Shown here in pieces: positions 50,804 to 59,763 of a DNA stretch of 64,000 nucleotides. The DNA is taken from positions 62,001 to 126,000 of the forward strand of contig CAWCRN010000022.1 of NCBI GenBank assembly GCA_963797835.1, read 5' to 3'. The position numbers and the translations under genes are program-made. A model generated the notes under the pieces. The model did not search any database. It had not been told where the DNA came from and saw only the letters and a program-made list of their open reading frames with translations. Positions within the stretch are counted from its first letter, which is position 1; every line of letters begins with the position of its first letter. This stretch comes from JBDTSW01 sp963797835 (GTDB lineage Bacteria; Actinomycetota; Thermoleophilia; Solirubrobacterales; 70-9).

Positions 50804-52363
50804 CTACGGGGCCGCCGCGGCCGCTGCGCGGGTGCCGGCGGGAGACTCCGCGGCGGGCTCGGGCGGTGGCGAGGGCGCCCTCGCGCGGTGCTCGGCCGCC
50901 ACCGCGAGCAGGGCCGAGGCCGCGATGAGGAGCGGGGCCCAGTGCATGCCGCCGTCGCCGACCAGAGCCAGGACCGCCGCGAGCCCTGCCGCCCACACCA
51001 GCGCGCCAAAGGCGGCCATCGACAGGTGGCGGGCCTCGAGGATGCGGCCCAGCAGCGCCGCGGCGACGGCGAAGGCCGCCATGCCCAGGAGCGCCGGGCC
51101 CTCGAGCAGCGGGAGGACGAGGGCGTCGAACGCCTTTGCCGTGCTCGCGTCCCAGTTCACAGGAGGCGGGTCGAGCAGGCCCGCCGGCGGGGCGATGCCC
51201 AGCGCGGCGCACGCGGTCAGAAGCCAGCACCACCCGATCGCGCCCATGGCGAGCCGAGCCAGCGGCGTGCGCTCGAGCGCGGCGACGGCGGCGGGGTAGG
51301 CCCCGCCGGCCGAGAGCGCGCCGAGGCCCACGGCCGCCGCGGGCAGGGCCGCGCGGTCGAGCGAGGTGGCCGCGATCAGGGGCGGTGCGCCCAGGAGGGC
51401 CACGACCAGGGCGAGCCCCGGAAGACCGAGCGGGCCGGCCAGCGCCACGCACAACAGGACGAGACCGGCGAGCACGCTCGCGCGGCCGATGCCCGGCAGG
51501 CGCGCCGGCGCGCCGGCGTCGTCCGTGCGGCTCGCGGCAGGCACCGCGTAGTCGCAGTCGAGGTCCGGCCCGACGGCTTGGAGCGCCCGGCCCAGCTCCG
51601 CCAGCGGCGGGCGGTCGACCGGATCGGGCTCGAGGCAGGCGTCGACGACCTCGCACAGCTCGGCCGGCAGGTCCGGCCGGTAGGTGGCCAGCGACGGCAG
51701 CACAGATCCCATCGCCCGCGCCGTCTGCGCCGGGGTGGCCCGGCGGACGGGGTTCTCGCCCGCCCAGCACTCGAAGAGCGTCAGCGCGAGCGAGTAGGTG
51801 TCCGACTCGGGCCCCGCGTGCTCGCCCTCGGCCTGCTCCGGGGACATGTAGGCGAGGGTGCCGACCACCTCGCCCGGCGCCGTGAGCGTTGGCGCGCCGG
51901 CCAGGCTCGCGATCCCGAAGTCGGTCAGCTTCGCGCGCAGGCCGGCCCCGCCCTCGTCGCGCGCGATCACGTTCTGGGGCTTGACGTCGCGGTGGACGAC
52001 GCCGCGCTCGTGGGCGTGCTCGAGCGCCTCGCAGACGTCGGCGCCGAGCTCGGCGACGTCGCGGTCGCAGAGCGAGCCGTCGCGGGCCAGCTCGTGGAGC
52101 GTCGAGCCGTGGATCAGCTCGCTCACCAGGAGCGCCCGGTGCCCTTCGATCCCGAACTCGAACAGCGCGACGATGCCCGGGTGGTTGAGGCGGGCCGCCG
52201 CCTGGGCCTCGCGGGCGACGCGCTCGGGCGCGCCGACCATCACCTCCTTGATGGCGACGTCGCGCTGGAGGCGCTCGTCGAAGGCCCGGTAGACGGTCCC
52301 CATCCCCCCCGACCCGATGCGCTCCTCGAGCCGAAACCTTTGCATCACGCGCTCGCCCACCAT
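50804..52363 (-). CDS. Ser/Thr protein kinase with C-terminal multi-helix membrane domain
   Basis: A 519-residue protein. The kinase domain is complete: IGSGGMGTVYRAFDE, VAIKEVMVGA (Lys), HRDVKPQNVIARDEGG, KLTDFGIASLAG, YMSPEQAEGE. After about residue 275 come some eight hydrophobic segments with no extracellular PASTA or sensor domain, so any input must come from within the membrane. ATG 52363 has AAGGGG upstream and sits at the start of the domain; the frame is open further but includes the palindromic repeat pair. Third kinase gene in 12 kb. Confidence 0.87.
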   Translation of the reverse strand: MVGERVMQRFRLEERIGSGGMGTVYRAFDERLQRDVAIKEVMVGAPERVAREAQAAARLNHPGIVALFEFGIEGHRALLVSELIHGSTLHELARDGSLCDRDVAELGADVCEALEHAHERGVVHRDVKPQNVIARDEGGAGLRAKLTDFGIASLAGAPTLTAPGEVVGTLAYMSPEQAEGEHAGPESDTYSLALTLFECWAGENPVRRATPAQTARAMGSVLPSLATYRPDLPAELCEVVDACLEPDPVDRPPLAELGRALQAVGPDLDCDYAVPAASRTDDAGAPARLPGIGRASVLAGLVLLCVALAGPLGLPGLALVVALLGAPPLIAATSLDRAALPAAAVGLGALSAGGAYPAAVAALERTPLARLAMGAIGWCWLLTACAALGIAPPAGLLDPPPVNWDASTAKAFDALVLPLLEGPALLGMAAFAVAAALLGRILEARHLSMAAFGALVWAAGLAAVLALVGDGGMHWAPLLIAASALLAVAAEHRARAPSPPPEPAAESPAGTRAAAAAAP

Positions 52364-52424
52364 TCCGCTTTCCCCTTCGCCGCGGCCCGTCCGCCTCCTG
52401 CCTACCCACGCACGGCACACGCAG

Positions 52425-52469
52425 GGGGTCAGACCCCTTGAGTCGACCCCACTCATGGGGTCTGACCCC
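52425..52469. repeat. Facing pair of the palindromic repeat GGGGTCAGACCCC
   Basis: GGGGTCAGACCCC at 52425-52437 faces its reverse complement GGGGTCTGACCCC at 52457-52469, with a 19-base spacer containing TCGACCCC and ACTCATGG. It lies between two divergent genes, 60 bases upstream of the kinase start. The same direct-then-inverted arrangement occurs at 29281-29372. A role in this promoter region is possible but not shown. Confidence 0.75.
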
Positions 52470-52585
52470 ACCTCGCGCCGATCGGCACGAGCGCTGGAAG
52501 TGCCCTCCGCGGCAGGTTTCATACTGTGCGCCGCGAGGGCGAGGCATGTCCGGCCCCTCCGGGGCTCGGGTTCGACCCGCTCGAG

Positions 52586-53665
52586 GTGACCTTGGCTTTC
52601 CTGGACGACGACGACGAGCTCGGACCGGAGGAAACAGGCCGGTCAGGCCGCTATGGCGCTCCGCGCCAGCGCCCGTTCCTCGCCCGGCGCCTCCTGGCCC
52701 TGGCGGTCGGCGTCCTCATCGTCGTCCTGCTGGTCCTCGGGATCCGCGGCTGCCTCGACGCGCGCGAGGAGCGTGGCTTCGAGAACTACGTGCAGGACCT
52801 GGCGTCGATCGCCACCGAGTCCGAGCAGCTCTCGAAGGAGTTCTTCGGGCGCCTCCAGAATCCGGGCGACCTCACCGAGCTGAGCCTGAAGGCGGAGATC
52901 TCCGCCGACGAGAGCACGGCGGAGAACCTGCTCGAGCGCATCCAGGGCCTCGACACGCCGGATGAGCTGACCAAGGCCCAGAGCGAGCTCGACCTGGCCT
53001 TCGAGCTGCGCCGGGACGGGATCGCCGGCGTGGCCGAGGAGATCGACACCGCCCAGGCCAGGCAGGGCTCCGAGGACGCGGTCCAGCGGATCGCCAACTA
53101 CATGCAGTACTTCCTGGCGAGCGACGTCCTCTACGGGCGGTCGAGGGGGGCGATCGAAACCGAGCTGGCCAACCAGGACATCGTTCCCGACGAGAAGCTC
53201 TCGGACGCCCCCTTCCTCCCGAACCTCGACTGGCTCGACCCCAACTACCTCCGGACCCTCCCCGGGATCGCCGGCGTCGCCGGCGGCGGCGAGTGCGAGG
53301 GCGTGTGCGGCATCGCCCTGGTGGTGGACGGAGGCGTCTCCATCAACGGCACGTTCCTAACCCCGGACGCAGCCACCACGGTCAGCGGGGGTGGCCCCTA
53401 CGAACTGGAGGCCCAGGTCCAGAACCAGGGCGAGTCGGAGGTCACCGACGTGACCGTCGAGTACACGCTGTCGGGCGCCGAGACGAGCGAGGGTTCGACC
53501 ACGATCCCGCGGATCGACGTCGGCGCCACCGAGTCGGCGATGCTCAACATCCAGCCCGAGCCGGCCTCCGGCGACGAGCTGACGCTGGAGGTCACGGCCG
53601 TCCCGGTGCCGGGCGAGGAGATCGCCGACAACAACACCGGGAGCTTCACGGTCCTCTTCGAGTAG
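52586..53665 (+). CDS. Membrane-anchored protein with C-terminal CARDB-like domain
   Basis: A 359-residue protein. The start MTLAFLDDDDELGPEETG is acidic and cytosolic, followed by one helix (LLALAVGVLIVVLLVLGIRG), an extracellular alpha-helical part (residues 80-230, Glu/Leu-rich) and a beta-sandwich at the end: GPYELEAQVQNQGESEVTDVTVEY and IADNNTGSFTV, a CARDB/NPCBM-like pattern. GTG 52586 chosen because conserved-looking sequence begins there; an upstream GTG at 52526 is possible. Function unknown. Divergent from the third kinase and possibly its substrate (inference). Confidence 0.68.
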   Translation: MTLAFLDDDDELGPEETGRSGRYGAPRQRPFLARRLLALAVGVLIVVLLVLGIRGCLDAREERGFENYVQDLASIATESEQLSKEFFGRLQNPGDLTELSLKAEISADESTAENLLERIQGLDTPDELTKAQSELDLAFELRRDGIAGVAEEIDTAQARQGSEDAVQRIANYMQYFLASDVLYGRSRGAIETELANQDIVPDEKLSDAPFLPNLDWLDPNYLRTLPGIAGVAGGGECEGVCGIALVVDGGVSINGTFLTPDAATTVSGGGPYELEAQVQNQGESEVTDVTVEYTLSGAETSEGSTTIPRIDVGATESAMLNIQPEPASGDELTLEVTAVPVPGEEIADNNTGSFTVLFE

Positions 53666-53693
53666 CGCGGCGTCCGCTACCGTCGCGCGCCTG

Positions 53694-54548
53694 ATGAAGG
53701 TCGCCTACCTCGGCCCGCCGGGGACCTACACGGACGATGCGCTGCGCGCAGCGGCGGACGAGGCCGCGATCGAGGCAGTCCCGCACGCCTCCGTGTTCGA
53801 CACGATCGCCGCGGTGGAGAACGGCGAGGCCGACCGGGCGTTCGTACCGTTCGAGAACTCGATCGCGGGCGCCGTCCGCGCCACGCTCGACACCCTCGCG
53901 TTCGACGCCCACTCGGTCGCGATCGCCGGTGAGCACGATCATCCGATCCACCACAGCCTGATCGCCGCGCGCCCGCTGGAGCTGGAGGAGATCGAGGTGG
54001 TCGTATCGCACGAGCAGGCCGGCGCCCAGTGCGCGCGCTTCGTGCGCGAGCGGATCCCGGGCGCCGCGGTGCGCGGAGCCTCGAGCACGGCCGACGCCGT
54101 CCGGCAGGTGATCGATTCCGATCGGCCGTGGGCCGCCATCGGGGCCGCGATCACGGCCTCGCTCTACGACGGAGTCGTCCTCGCCGACCGGATCGAGGAC
54201 GAGCCGGGCAACGTCACCAGGTTCGTCTGGATCGCCCCTCGGAGCGTCAGGCCCGAGGGCGCGGGCGAGTGGCGGACGACGCTGATCTTCTCCGAGCTGG
54301 GCGAGGACCACCCAGGCGCGCTGGTCGACGCCTTGACCGAGTTCTCCTCGCGTGCGGTCAACCTGACGCGCCTCGAGTCGCGGCCGCTGCGCCGGGAGCT
54401 GGGCCGGTACATGTTCTTCGTGGACCTGGAGGGCCGCAATACCGATGTGGACGTCGCGGCGGCCATCGGGGCGCTGCGCGGAAAGGCCGAGAACGTCCGC
54501 CTGCTGGGCAGCTACCCCGTCAACGCCGGTGGGGTGCCGGCAGCCTGA
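53694..54548 (+). CDS. pheA: Prephenate dehydratase
   Basis: A 284-residue enzyme. The catalytic domain has YLGPPGTYTDDALRAA, FVPFENSIAGAV and NVTRFVWI with the Thr-Arg-Phe active-site motif. The ACT domain follows with HPGALVDALTEFS and LESRPLRRELGRYMFFVDLEG, the GAL and ESRP motifs that bind phenylalanine for feedback inhibition. It makes phenylpyruvate from prephenate. No chorismate mutase domain, so it is the monofunctional type. It ends 51 bases before the HNH gene. Confidence 0.92.
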   Translation: MKVAYLGPPGTYTDDALRAAADEAAIEAVPHASVFDTIAAVENGEADRAFVPFENSIAGAVRATLDTLAFDAHSVAIAGEHDHPIHHSLIAARPLELEEIEVVVSHEQAGAQCARFVRERIPGAAVRGASSTADAVRQVIDSDRPWAAIGAAITASLYDGVVLADRIEDEPGNVTRFVWIAPRSVRPEGAGEWRTTLIFSELGEDHPGALVDALTEFSSRAVNLTRLESRPLRRELGRYMFFVDLEGRNTDVDVAAAIGALRGKAENVRLLGSYPVNAGGVPAA

Positions 54549-54599
54549 TCGGCGCGGTCGACGTTCCCGGGGCACGCCCGCTCTAGAATCCACCGCGTC

Positions 54600-55187
54600 A
54601 TGCACAAGGGGGTAGCACCAGTAGCCCTCAACGGCCACGCGCCGCACAATGGTCACGCCCTGGTGGGGCCTGGCGGGCGGGTCCTCGTCCTCAACGCCAG
54701 CTACGAGCCGATCAACGTCTGCACCATGCGCCGCGCCGCGGTGCTGGTGCTGAAGGAGCGCGCCGAGGTGCTCGAGGAGCGCGAGGGCGCGCTGCGCTCC
54801 GAGCGCCTGGAGATGCAGCGCCCGTGCGTGATCCGCCTCCACCGCTACGTCAGGATCCCCCGCGACGTGCACCGCCGCAAGATCACGCGCAAGGCCGTCC
54901 TCGCCCGCGACGCATGGACCTGCCAGTACTGCGGCCACCAGGCCTCCGGGCTCACGGTCGACCACGTGATCCCGCGCTCGCGCGGCGGCCTCTCCGAGTG
55001 GGACAACATCGTGGCCGCCTGCGCGCCGTGCAACCGCCGCAAGGGCAACCGCACCCCCCACGAGGCCCGCATGCACCCGTCGAAGCACCCGAGGCCCCCG
55101 GGGCCCACGGTCTTCATCCGGATCGCCTCCCCGCGCATCCCCGCGGCGTGGGAGAGCTACCTGCCCGGGCTGGCCAAGGCGGCCTAG
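54600..55187 (+). CDS. HNH endonuclease domain protein
   Basis: A 195-residue protein. Residues 27-95 contain VLVLNASYEPINVCTMRRAAVLVLKERAEVLEE, the conserved N-terminal part of the widespread actinobacterial HNH family. The nuclease core is TCQYCG, LTVDHVIPRSRGGLSEWDNIVAACAPCNRRKGNRTP, with two CxxC zinc pairs and the catalytic His. Nicking or structure-specific DNA cleavage is likely; the biological role of this family is not established. It overlaps the convergent hydrolase gene by four bases. Confidence 0.87.
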   Translation: MHKGVAPVALNGHAPHNGHALVGPGGRVLVLNASYEPINVCTMRRAAVLVLKERAEVLEEREGALRSERLEMQRPCVIRLHRYVRIPRDVHRRKITRKAVLARDAWTCQYCGHQASGLTVDHVIPRSRGGLSEWDNIVAACAPCNRRKGNRTPHEARMHPSKHPRPPGPTVFIRIASPRIPAAWESYLPGLAKAA

Positions 55188-56653
55188 CTTCGGCTCCCCG
55201 AGCCGCCCTCGGGGTTGCCCCCGATGTGCTCGGCGAGGAAGCTGCGGATCTCGCGCGCCGCGGCGCCGTCGTAGTAGTAGAGCGCGTACACGTGGCCGGC
55301 GTTGCGGTCCAGGAACCACTCGCTGTTCGGGAAGGTGTCGGCGACCTGGCGGCCCTCCCACGGCGTGGTTATGTCGTCGTGCTCGCCCGAGACCACGAGC
55401 ACCGGAGCCTCGGTGGGCTCGTCGACGTCCGGGTCCGCCGGCGGCTCGTAGAGGTCGGTCGGGGCCGGCCACGTCAGGCAGTACAGGTATCCCACCGACG
55501 AAGACAGCGCGACCTCTCGCGGGGTGAAGGGCCCGAACGCCTCCTTGTCGTACTCCTCGATCGCCTGCTCGAGCTGCGCCCGGCGCTCCGGCTCGGCGGC
55601 GGACTTGTCCCAGATCATCGGGTAGTCGTTGCAGCTGAAGATCAGCTCGCCCGGGTAGGAGTAGCGGCGTTGCCTGTTGGCCCCGCGGACCCGGTACGTG
55701 GTCAGCTGCTTGTAGAGATCGGGGTCGCCCTGAAGGAGCTGCGTGATCGCCCTGTCGGCGACCAGGTAGGCCCGGGGCGCATCTGAGTATCCGCCTGCGA
55801 TCAGGTCGATCAGCGGCCCGACGCTGATGCGCTGCTTACGCAGCTTCTCCGCGGCGCGATCGAGGCGGGTCAGCGGGTCGCCCTGGCAGCGCGGATCGCG
55901 GTCGCATACCTCCTTCAGCGACCGCTGGCCGGTGCGGATCAGGCTCGGGTACCAGGGATCCTCGCCGAAGACGGGGTAGGCGGAGTCGAGGACGAGCGCG
56001 TCGAGCGTCTCGCCATGGCGCCAGGCGTAGGACTGGGCGAGGAACGTCCCGTACGAGTCGCCATAGAGCGCGATGCTGTCGAAGCCGAGCGCCTCCCGGA
56101 CGGAGTCGATGTCGTCGGCGGCGGCGGATGTCCGGTACGACTCGAAGTGCTTACCCAGTCGGCGAGCACAGTCGGAGAGGACGATCCACTCGGGTCCCCT
56201 CAGCTGCTGCACGTCCGGGCAGTCCACCGGCCGTGACTGGCCTGTGCCGCGCATGTCGACGAGCACCAGCTCGTGACGGTCGAGGAGCTTGCCGAAGACC
56301 CGGCGGTAGGCCTTGCCGGTGCCGGTCGACGCGTAGCCCGGCCCGCCCTCGACGGCGAAGATCGGGCCCAGCGAGGGCTTCGACCTATCGTCGCGCTCGC
56401 GGTAGGCGAAGCCGATCTTGGTCGTTCCGTAGCTCGCGTCCGCGCGCTCGAACGGCACCTCGATCTTGCCGCAGACATACTTGTTGGCCCGCGGCCGCCG
56501 CTTGCAAGGCTCCAGCTCGGCGACGTCCACGGGCTCGACGTCCGCCTGCGCAGGCGTGCGCTCCGACGGGTCGTTCTCGGTGCAGCCCGGGGCGAGCGCG
56601 ATGCACGCCAGAGTCGCCGTGGCGATACCGGCAAGTCGTCCCCTGCTCGCCAT
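55184..56653 (-). CDS. Secreted lipoprotein alpha/beta hydrolase (TAP/S33 peptidase-like)
   Basis: A 489-residue protein with a lipoprotein signal (LACIALAPGCTEN, Cys 24 in a lipobox-like context). The S33-type core: FAVEGGPGYASTGTG, HELVLVDMRGTGQSRPVDCP, LYGDSYGTFLAQSYAWRHG with nucleophile Ser, VLVVSGEHDDITTPWEGRQVA and RNAGHVYALYYYD holding the catalytic Asp and His. TAP-like C-terminal region present. It resembles Streptomyces tripeptidyl aminopeptidase. It may trim peptides outside the cell. Confidence 0.86.
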   Translation of the reverse strand: MASRGRLAGIATATLACIALAPGCTENDPSERTPAQADVEPVDVAELEPCKRRPRANKYVCGKIEVPFERADASYGTTKIGFAYRERDDRSKPSLGPIFAVEGGPGYASTGTGKAYRRVFGKLLDRHELVLVDMRGTGQSRPVDCPDVQQLRGPEWIVLSDCARRLGKHFESYRTSAAADDIDSVREALGFDSIALYGDSYGTFLAQSYAWRHGETLDALVLDSAYPVFGEDPWYPSLIRTGQRSLKEVCDRDPRCQGDPLTRLDRAAEKLRKQRISVGPLIDLIAGGYSDAPRAYLVADRAITQLLQGDPDLYKQLTTYRVRGANRQRRYSYPGELIFSCNDYPMIWDKSAAEPERRAQLEQAIEEYDKEAFGPFTPREVALSSSVGYLYCLTWPAPTDLYEPPADPDVDEPTEAPVLVVSGEHDDITTPWEGRQVADTFPNSEWFLDRNAGHVYALYYYDGAAAREIRSFLAEHIGGNPEGGSGSRS

Positions 56654-56686
56654 TCTCCGAGGGTAGTGGCTCGCCCGGCAAATGGG

Positions 56687-57580
56687 CTAGCCCGCGCGGG
56701 CGACAGTCGCGCGAGCCAGGCGGGCCGCCGCTCCCGGCGCTTGGGAAAAGTAGAAGTTGGGCTCGATCGCCTCCAGCTCCAGCAGCACCGGGGATCCGTC
56801 CTCCGCCTGGAGAAGATCGACGCGGGCGTACAGCGGCACCGAACCGAACCGGCGCTCGAGTTCGGCGACCACGGCCGAAGCCGCCTCGATCTCCTGCGCG
56901 CTCGCCTCGCCGGCGGTCACGAGGTCCGGGTCGTACATCGCCTCGGCGGCGACGCCCAACCCGCCGTCGCGGATCGGCGCGACCTCGTCGGGTCGGAGGA
57001 AGGCCCGCTTGCGCAGGGCGTGGCTGAACTCACCGTCGAGCATCACCACGGCCGTCTCGCCGACCTCATCGACCGACGCGGTGAACGGCTGCACCATCGC
57101 GGTCTTGCCCTGCGCGTGGATCGACTCGACGAGCGCGAGCGCGGGCCCCGACTCGGCGGGGGAGAAACGCCCTGTGCTGTGGGCGCCGGCGGACACCGTC
57201 GGCTTCACCACGACCTCGCCGCTGAGCGCCGGCGGCGCCTCGCCCGGTGCGACGTACTCCGTCCTCACCACCGGGAGCCCGGCGGCGGCGAGATCGGCCA
57301 TGTAGCGCTTGTCGCTGTTCCAGCGCACCAGCTCGGGCGGGTTGTGCAGCCTCTCGCCGATGGACTCCGCCCAGCGGACGAACTCGTCCCGGCGCTTCGA
57401 GTAGTCCCAGGTGCTCCGGATCAGGACCAGGTCGTAAGGGGCCCAGGCCGCGCCCCGGTCGTCCCAGGGCAGGAGCTCCGCAGCATCCGCCCCGGCCGCC
57501 CGAAGCTCATCGCACAACTCCTCGTCGTCCTTGGTGAACTCGGGGGGCATCTCGGTGAAGGTCGCGACCGCAATGCGCAT
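56687..57580 (-). CDS. ATP-grasp enzyme (RimK/glutathione-synthetase-like)
   Basis: A 297-residue ATP-grasp protein: IAVATFTEMPPEFTKDDEELCDELRAAG at the N-terminus, DLVLIRSTWDYSKRRDEFVRW, VVVKPTVSAGAHSTGRF (Lys and glycine-rich loop) and ARVDLLQAEDGSPVLLELEAIEPNFYF with the metal-binding Glu-x-Glu/Asn. This matches the group that includes the cycloserine-pathway DcsG and small-peptide ligases. It forms an amide bond by an acyl-phosphate; substrates are unknown. Preceded on the same strand by a 390-base leader containing a mini-ORF and a hairpin. Confidence 0.8.
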   Translation of the reverse strand: MRIAVATFTEMPPEFTKDDEELCDELRAAGADAAELLPWDDRGAAWAPYDLVLIRSTWDYSKRRDEFVRWAESIGERLHNPPELVRWNSDKRYMADLAAAGLPVVRTEYVAPGEAPPALSGEVVVKPTVSAGAHSTGRFSPAESGPALALVESIHAQGKTAMVQPFTASVDEVGETAVVMLDGEFSHALRKRAFLRPDEVAPIRDGGLGVAAEAMYDPDLVTAGEASAQEIEAASAVVAELERRFGSVPLYARVDLLQAEDGSPVLLELEAIEPNFYFSQAPGAAARLARATVARAG

Positions 57581-57659
57581 CCGCCGATCCTAGAAAGCCG
57601 CCGGGGAAGAGTCGTTCCCGGTGGGCGATCCCCGGCCCCCTGCCGGCGCCCACAAGAGA

Positions 57660-57687
57660 CGAGGCCGCCCCCGAAGGGACGGCCTCG
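57660..57687 (-). other. GC-rich hairpin before the ATP-grasp gene
   Basis: CGAGGCCG (57660-57667) pairs with CGGCCTCG (57680-57687), with CCC and GGG able to extend it around a CGAA-like loop. No T-run follows on either strand. It is 80 bases upstream of the ATP-grasp start. It could be an attenuator hairpin or the end of the leader transcript. Only the structure is seen. Confidence 0.4.
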
Positions 57688-57863
57688 CCAGGTGCGATTT
57701 CGGGTCGAGCGTCGGATCGGCTTGCGCTATGCGCTCGCCCGGCGGGCTGGGACATCTGCCCGCCTCGTCGGCTCGCCGGTGCCCGGGTTGGATTCCGCCC
57801 GGTCGGCTCGCACGGTGCCCGGCCCGGATCGCCGCTCGCGCGGCGGGGGGCCGGTGCGGCCTC

Positions 57864-57899
57864 CTAGCGGCCCTGCACCTCCAGCGTCCCGATAAGCAT
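57864..57899 (-). CDS. Candidate mini-ORF (11 codons) behind a consensus anti-SD complement
   Basis: Encodes MLIGTLEVQGR then TAG. AAAGGAGGTGG upstream is an almost full complement of the 16S 3' end, the strongest such site in the window. The distance to this ATG is long (17 bases after AGGAGG). An in-frame GTG lies inside the Shine-Dalgarno itself (giving VRLSH before the ATG). A leader peptide controlling the ATP-grasp gene is possible; chance cannot be excluded for such a short frame. Confidence 0.3.
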   Translation of the reverse strand: MLIGTLEVQGR

Positions 57900-57969
57900 G
57901 TGACTCAGTCGGACCACCTCCTTTCTCTGGTGAATCCGATTCAAGCAGACCGGGGGGATGGGCTCGCGC

Positions 57970-58948
57970 TCAGCTTGCCGCCGATCCGGTGTTCGAGACC
58001 TCGTAGCCGAGGTCGTCAAGCAGCCAGCCGGCCACCCGTTCGAACTCGGCGACGTGCTCGTCCGGCATCTCGCGCTTCCAGACGCCGATCCGGTCGGTTC
58101 GGGGCGGCTCCTTGGTGAGCTCGTGGATCGCGACCCGGCGCTCGCCGCTCACGTGGCCGCGCGCGGTGGTGGAGCGCAGGTCGTAGCCGGGCTCCATGTC
58201 GCGCTTGATCTCGGCCATCCGCTCCTCGGCGCGCTCGTAGTAGCGCAGCATCACCGGGTCGAAGTCGAGCCGGACGAACTCGCAGATCCTCCGCAGCTCG
58301 GGCTCGGGGTCGATGATCAGGTCCTCGTAGCGAACCTCCACGTAGTGGCGTACGACATCTCCGTGCTCGCGGGTCTTCGCCACCCGCGACTTCCAGTGGC
58401 GCGCCTGCCGGGCAGGCCGGGGCGGGTTCTCCTTCTTCGCCATCAGCGACAGGCTGACGTCGCGGCCGTCGCGGATCAGGTGGATGAAGTGGGCCTCGGG
58501 CAGGACGCGGTCGATTCGCTTCATCGTCCAGCCATAGCCGGGGCTCTTGTCGCCCCAGCGGGGCTTGCCCTGGCGCTCGGCGTAGGTGCGGAAGAAGTAG
58601 CGCAGCCCTCGGTGAGGTTGAACGGCTGGATCGCCCCGAAGGCCTCGCGGATCTCCTCCGCGGTGAAGCCGAAGTCGGCGAACCGGCGGTGGCCCGTGAG
58701 CGAGTCCGCCACGTTCGTGGCGGGGTCGCCAGGCAGCTTCGACGCGTCGATCAGCTGCGGGATGAACTGCGTCTCGGGCGGGATCGCCAGCGCGGGGTGC
58801 GCGTCCAGCATCAGGCGCAGGACCGTCGTGCCCGAGCGCCCGTGCCCGACCACGAACGGGGCGGGGTCGAGCTTCGCCGCCTCGCGCTCGAGCCGGCGGC
58901 ATGCGCGAGCTGCGCCCGTCGCAGGTTCCTCGGATGGCGGCAGTTCAT
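57970..58948 (-). CDS. Sulfotransferase-family protein, frameshifted, start uncertain
   Basis: PAPS-dependent sulfotransferase fold: PFVVGHGRSGTTVLRLMLDAHPAL (5'-phosphosulfate loop), WGDKSPGYGWTMKRIDRVLPEAHFIHLIRDGRDVSLSLM (3'-phosphate part) and VRYEDLIIDPEPELRRICEFVRLDFDP. The frame changes at about 58607, where a GGG read as GGGG restores continuity. The N-terminus is unclear: ATG 58948 is the best start but the frame also has to shift within the first 25 codons. It is paralogous to the gene at 61441-62383. Confidence 0.78.
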
Positions 58949-58962
58949 CGGCCGCGATGATC

Positions 58963-59753
58963 TTAGACCGAGCGTGAGGCCGAGGACGGCGTGCGCCGCC
59001 GAGGCGCATCCCACGAGCTCCACGCTCTCGCGCCAGGAGCGCCCGCTCGCGCCATTCCGGGTCCACCTCGGTGGCCAGCTCCGGGTCGTAGAAGGAGGAC
59101 GAGCCGGAGGGCTCCACGTCGTGGTGGATCAGGGCGGCTCGCACCTGGTCGTCCAGCGTCTCGGCCCGGTCGAAGTCGATCACCGGAAACGGCCGGCGCT
59201 CGAGCTCGGCCAGGAGCGCCCGGTTGTAGTGGCACCAGAGCGCCTCCCAGCCCTCTGCCGACAGCGGCGGGTCCTCGCGCTGGCGCGCGCGCTGCTGCTC
59301 GGGGCGCGGGCGGGCGGCGCGGCGCTCCAGCGACTCGCGCACCGCGACCGGGTTTCGGATCACCCCGATCGGCAGCGGATCGAGGTCGCGCCACAGGTCC
59401 ATCACCAACACCATGCGAGGGTCCTTGACCGCCACCGGATCGCCCTCGAAGGTGGCCAGGACCTCGTCGCGCTCGCGGCGGTCGCCGGCGTCGACGGCGA
59501 CGGAGGCGGGCGGGCGCGACCACGAGCCCCCGGCGCGCTCGAGGATGGACTCGTGGAGCCAGCGCAGCTGGCGGTTCTCGCGGTTCCCCCGCGGGTTGAA
59601 GGCGTTTCGCTCCGGCTTGAACAGGCCGGTGGACTGGTGCTCGTCGCCCGGCTTTCGCATCCAGCCGAACGTGATGCCGAAGCCCTGCATCACCCCGGCG
59701 ACGGCGGAGGTGCCGCTGCGGTGCATCCCGAGGACCGTGATCAGGCGCCGCAT
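58963..59753 (-). CDS. Sulfotransferase-like protein (P-loop GMHRSGTS type), C-terminus frame uncertain
   Basis: N-terminal P-loop LITVLGMHRSGTSAVAGVMQGFG, then ENRQLRWLHESILERAG, VAVKDPRMVLVMDLWRDL, IGVIRNPVAVRESLERRA and HYNRALLAELERRPFPVIDFD, characteristic of the sulfotransferase group that acts on sugars in polysaccharide loci. After about residue 240 third-base GC content shows that the coding frame changes; the frame then passes through a Val/Gly/Leu-rich segment and TAA at 58963 is the likely end. Length about 263. Confidence 0.75.
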
Positions 59754-59763
59754 GCGCCTCCCC

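Larger units (their letters stand above)
57581..57969. other. 389-base leader upstream of the ATP-grasp gene
   Basis: Between the ATP-grasp start and the sulfotransferase stop there is no normal gene. Read on the minus strand it holds, in order: AAAGGAGGTGGTCC (near 57926-57913), an 11-codon mini-ORF (57899-57864), a pair of 20-21-base imperfect direct repeats (57802-57822 and 57767-57786, GTCGGCTCGC(A)CGGTGCCCGG on the plus strand), and an 8-bp hairpin (57687-57660) about 80 bases before the ATG. This order is like a translated leader with a downstream hairpin. Confidence 0.45.

Noticed and set aside
57911..57935. CCACCTCCTTTCT on the plus strand resembles the 3' end of 16S rRNA
   Set aside because: No other 16S sequence precedes it; it is the reverse complement of a strong ribosome binding site on the minus strand.
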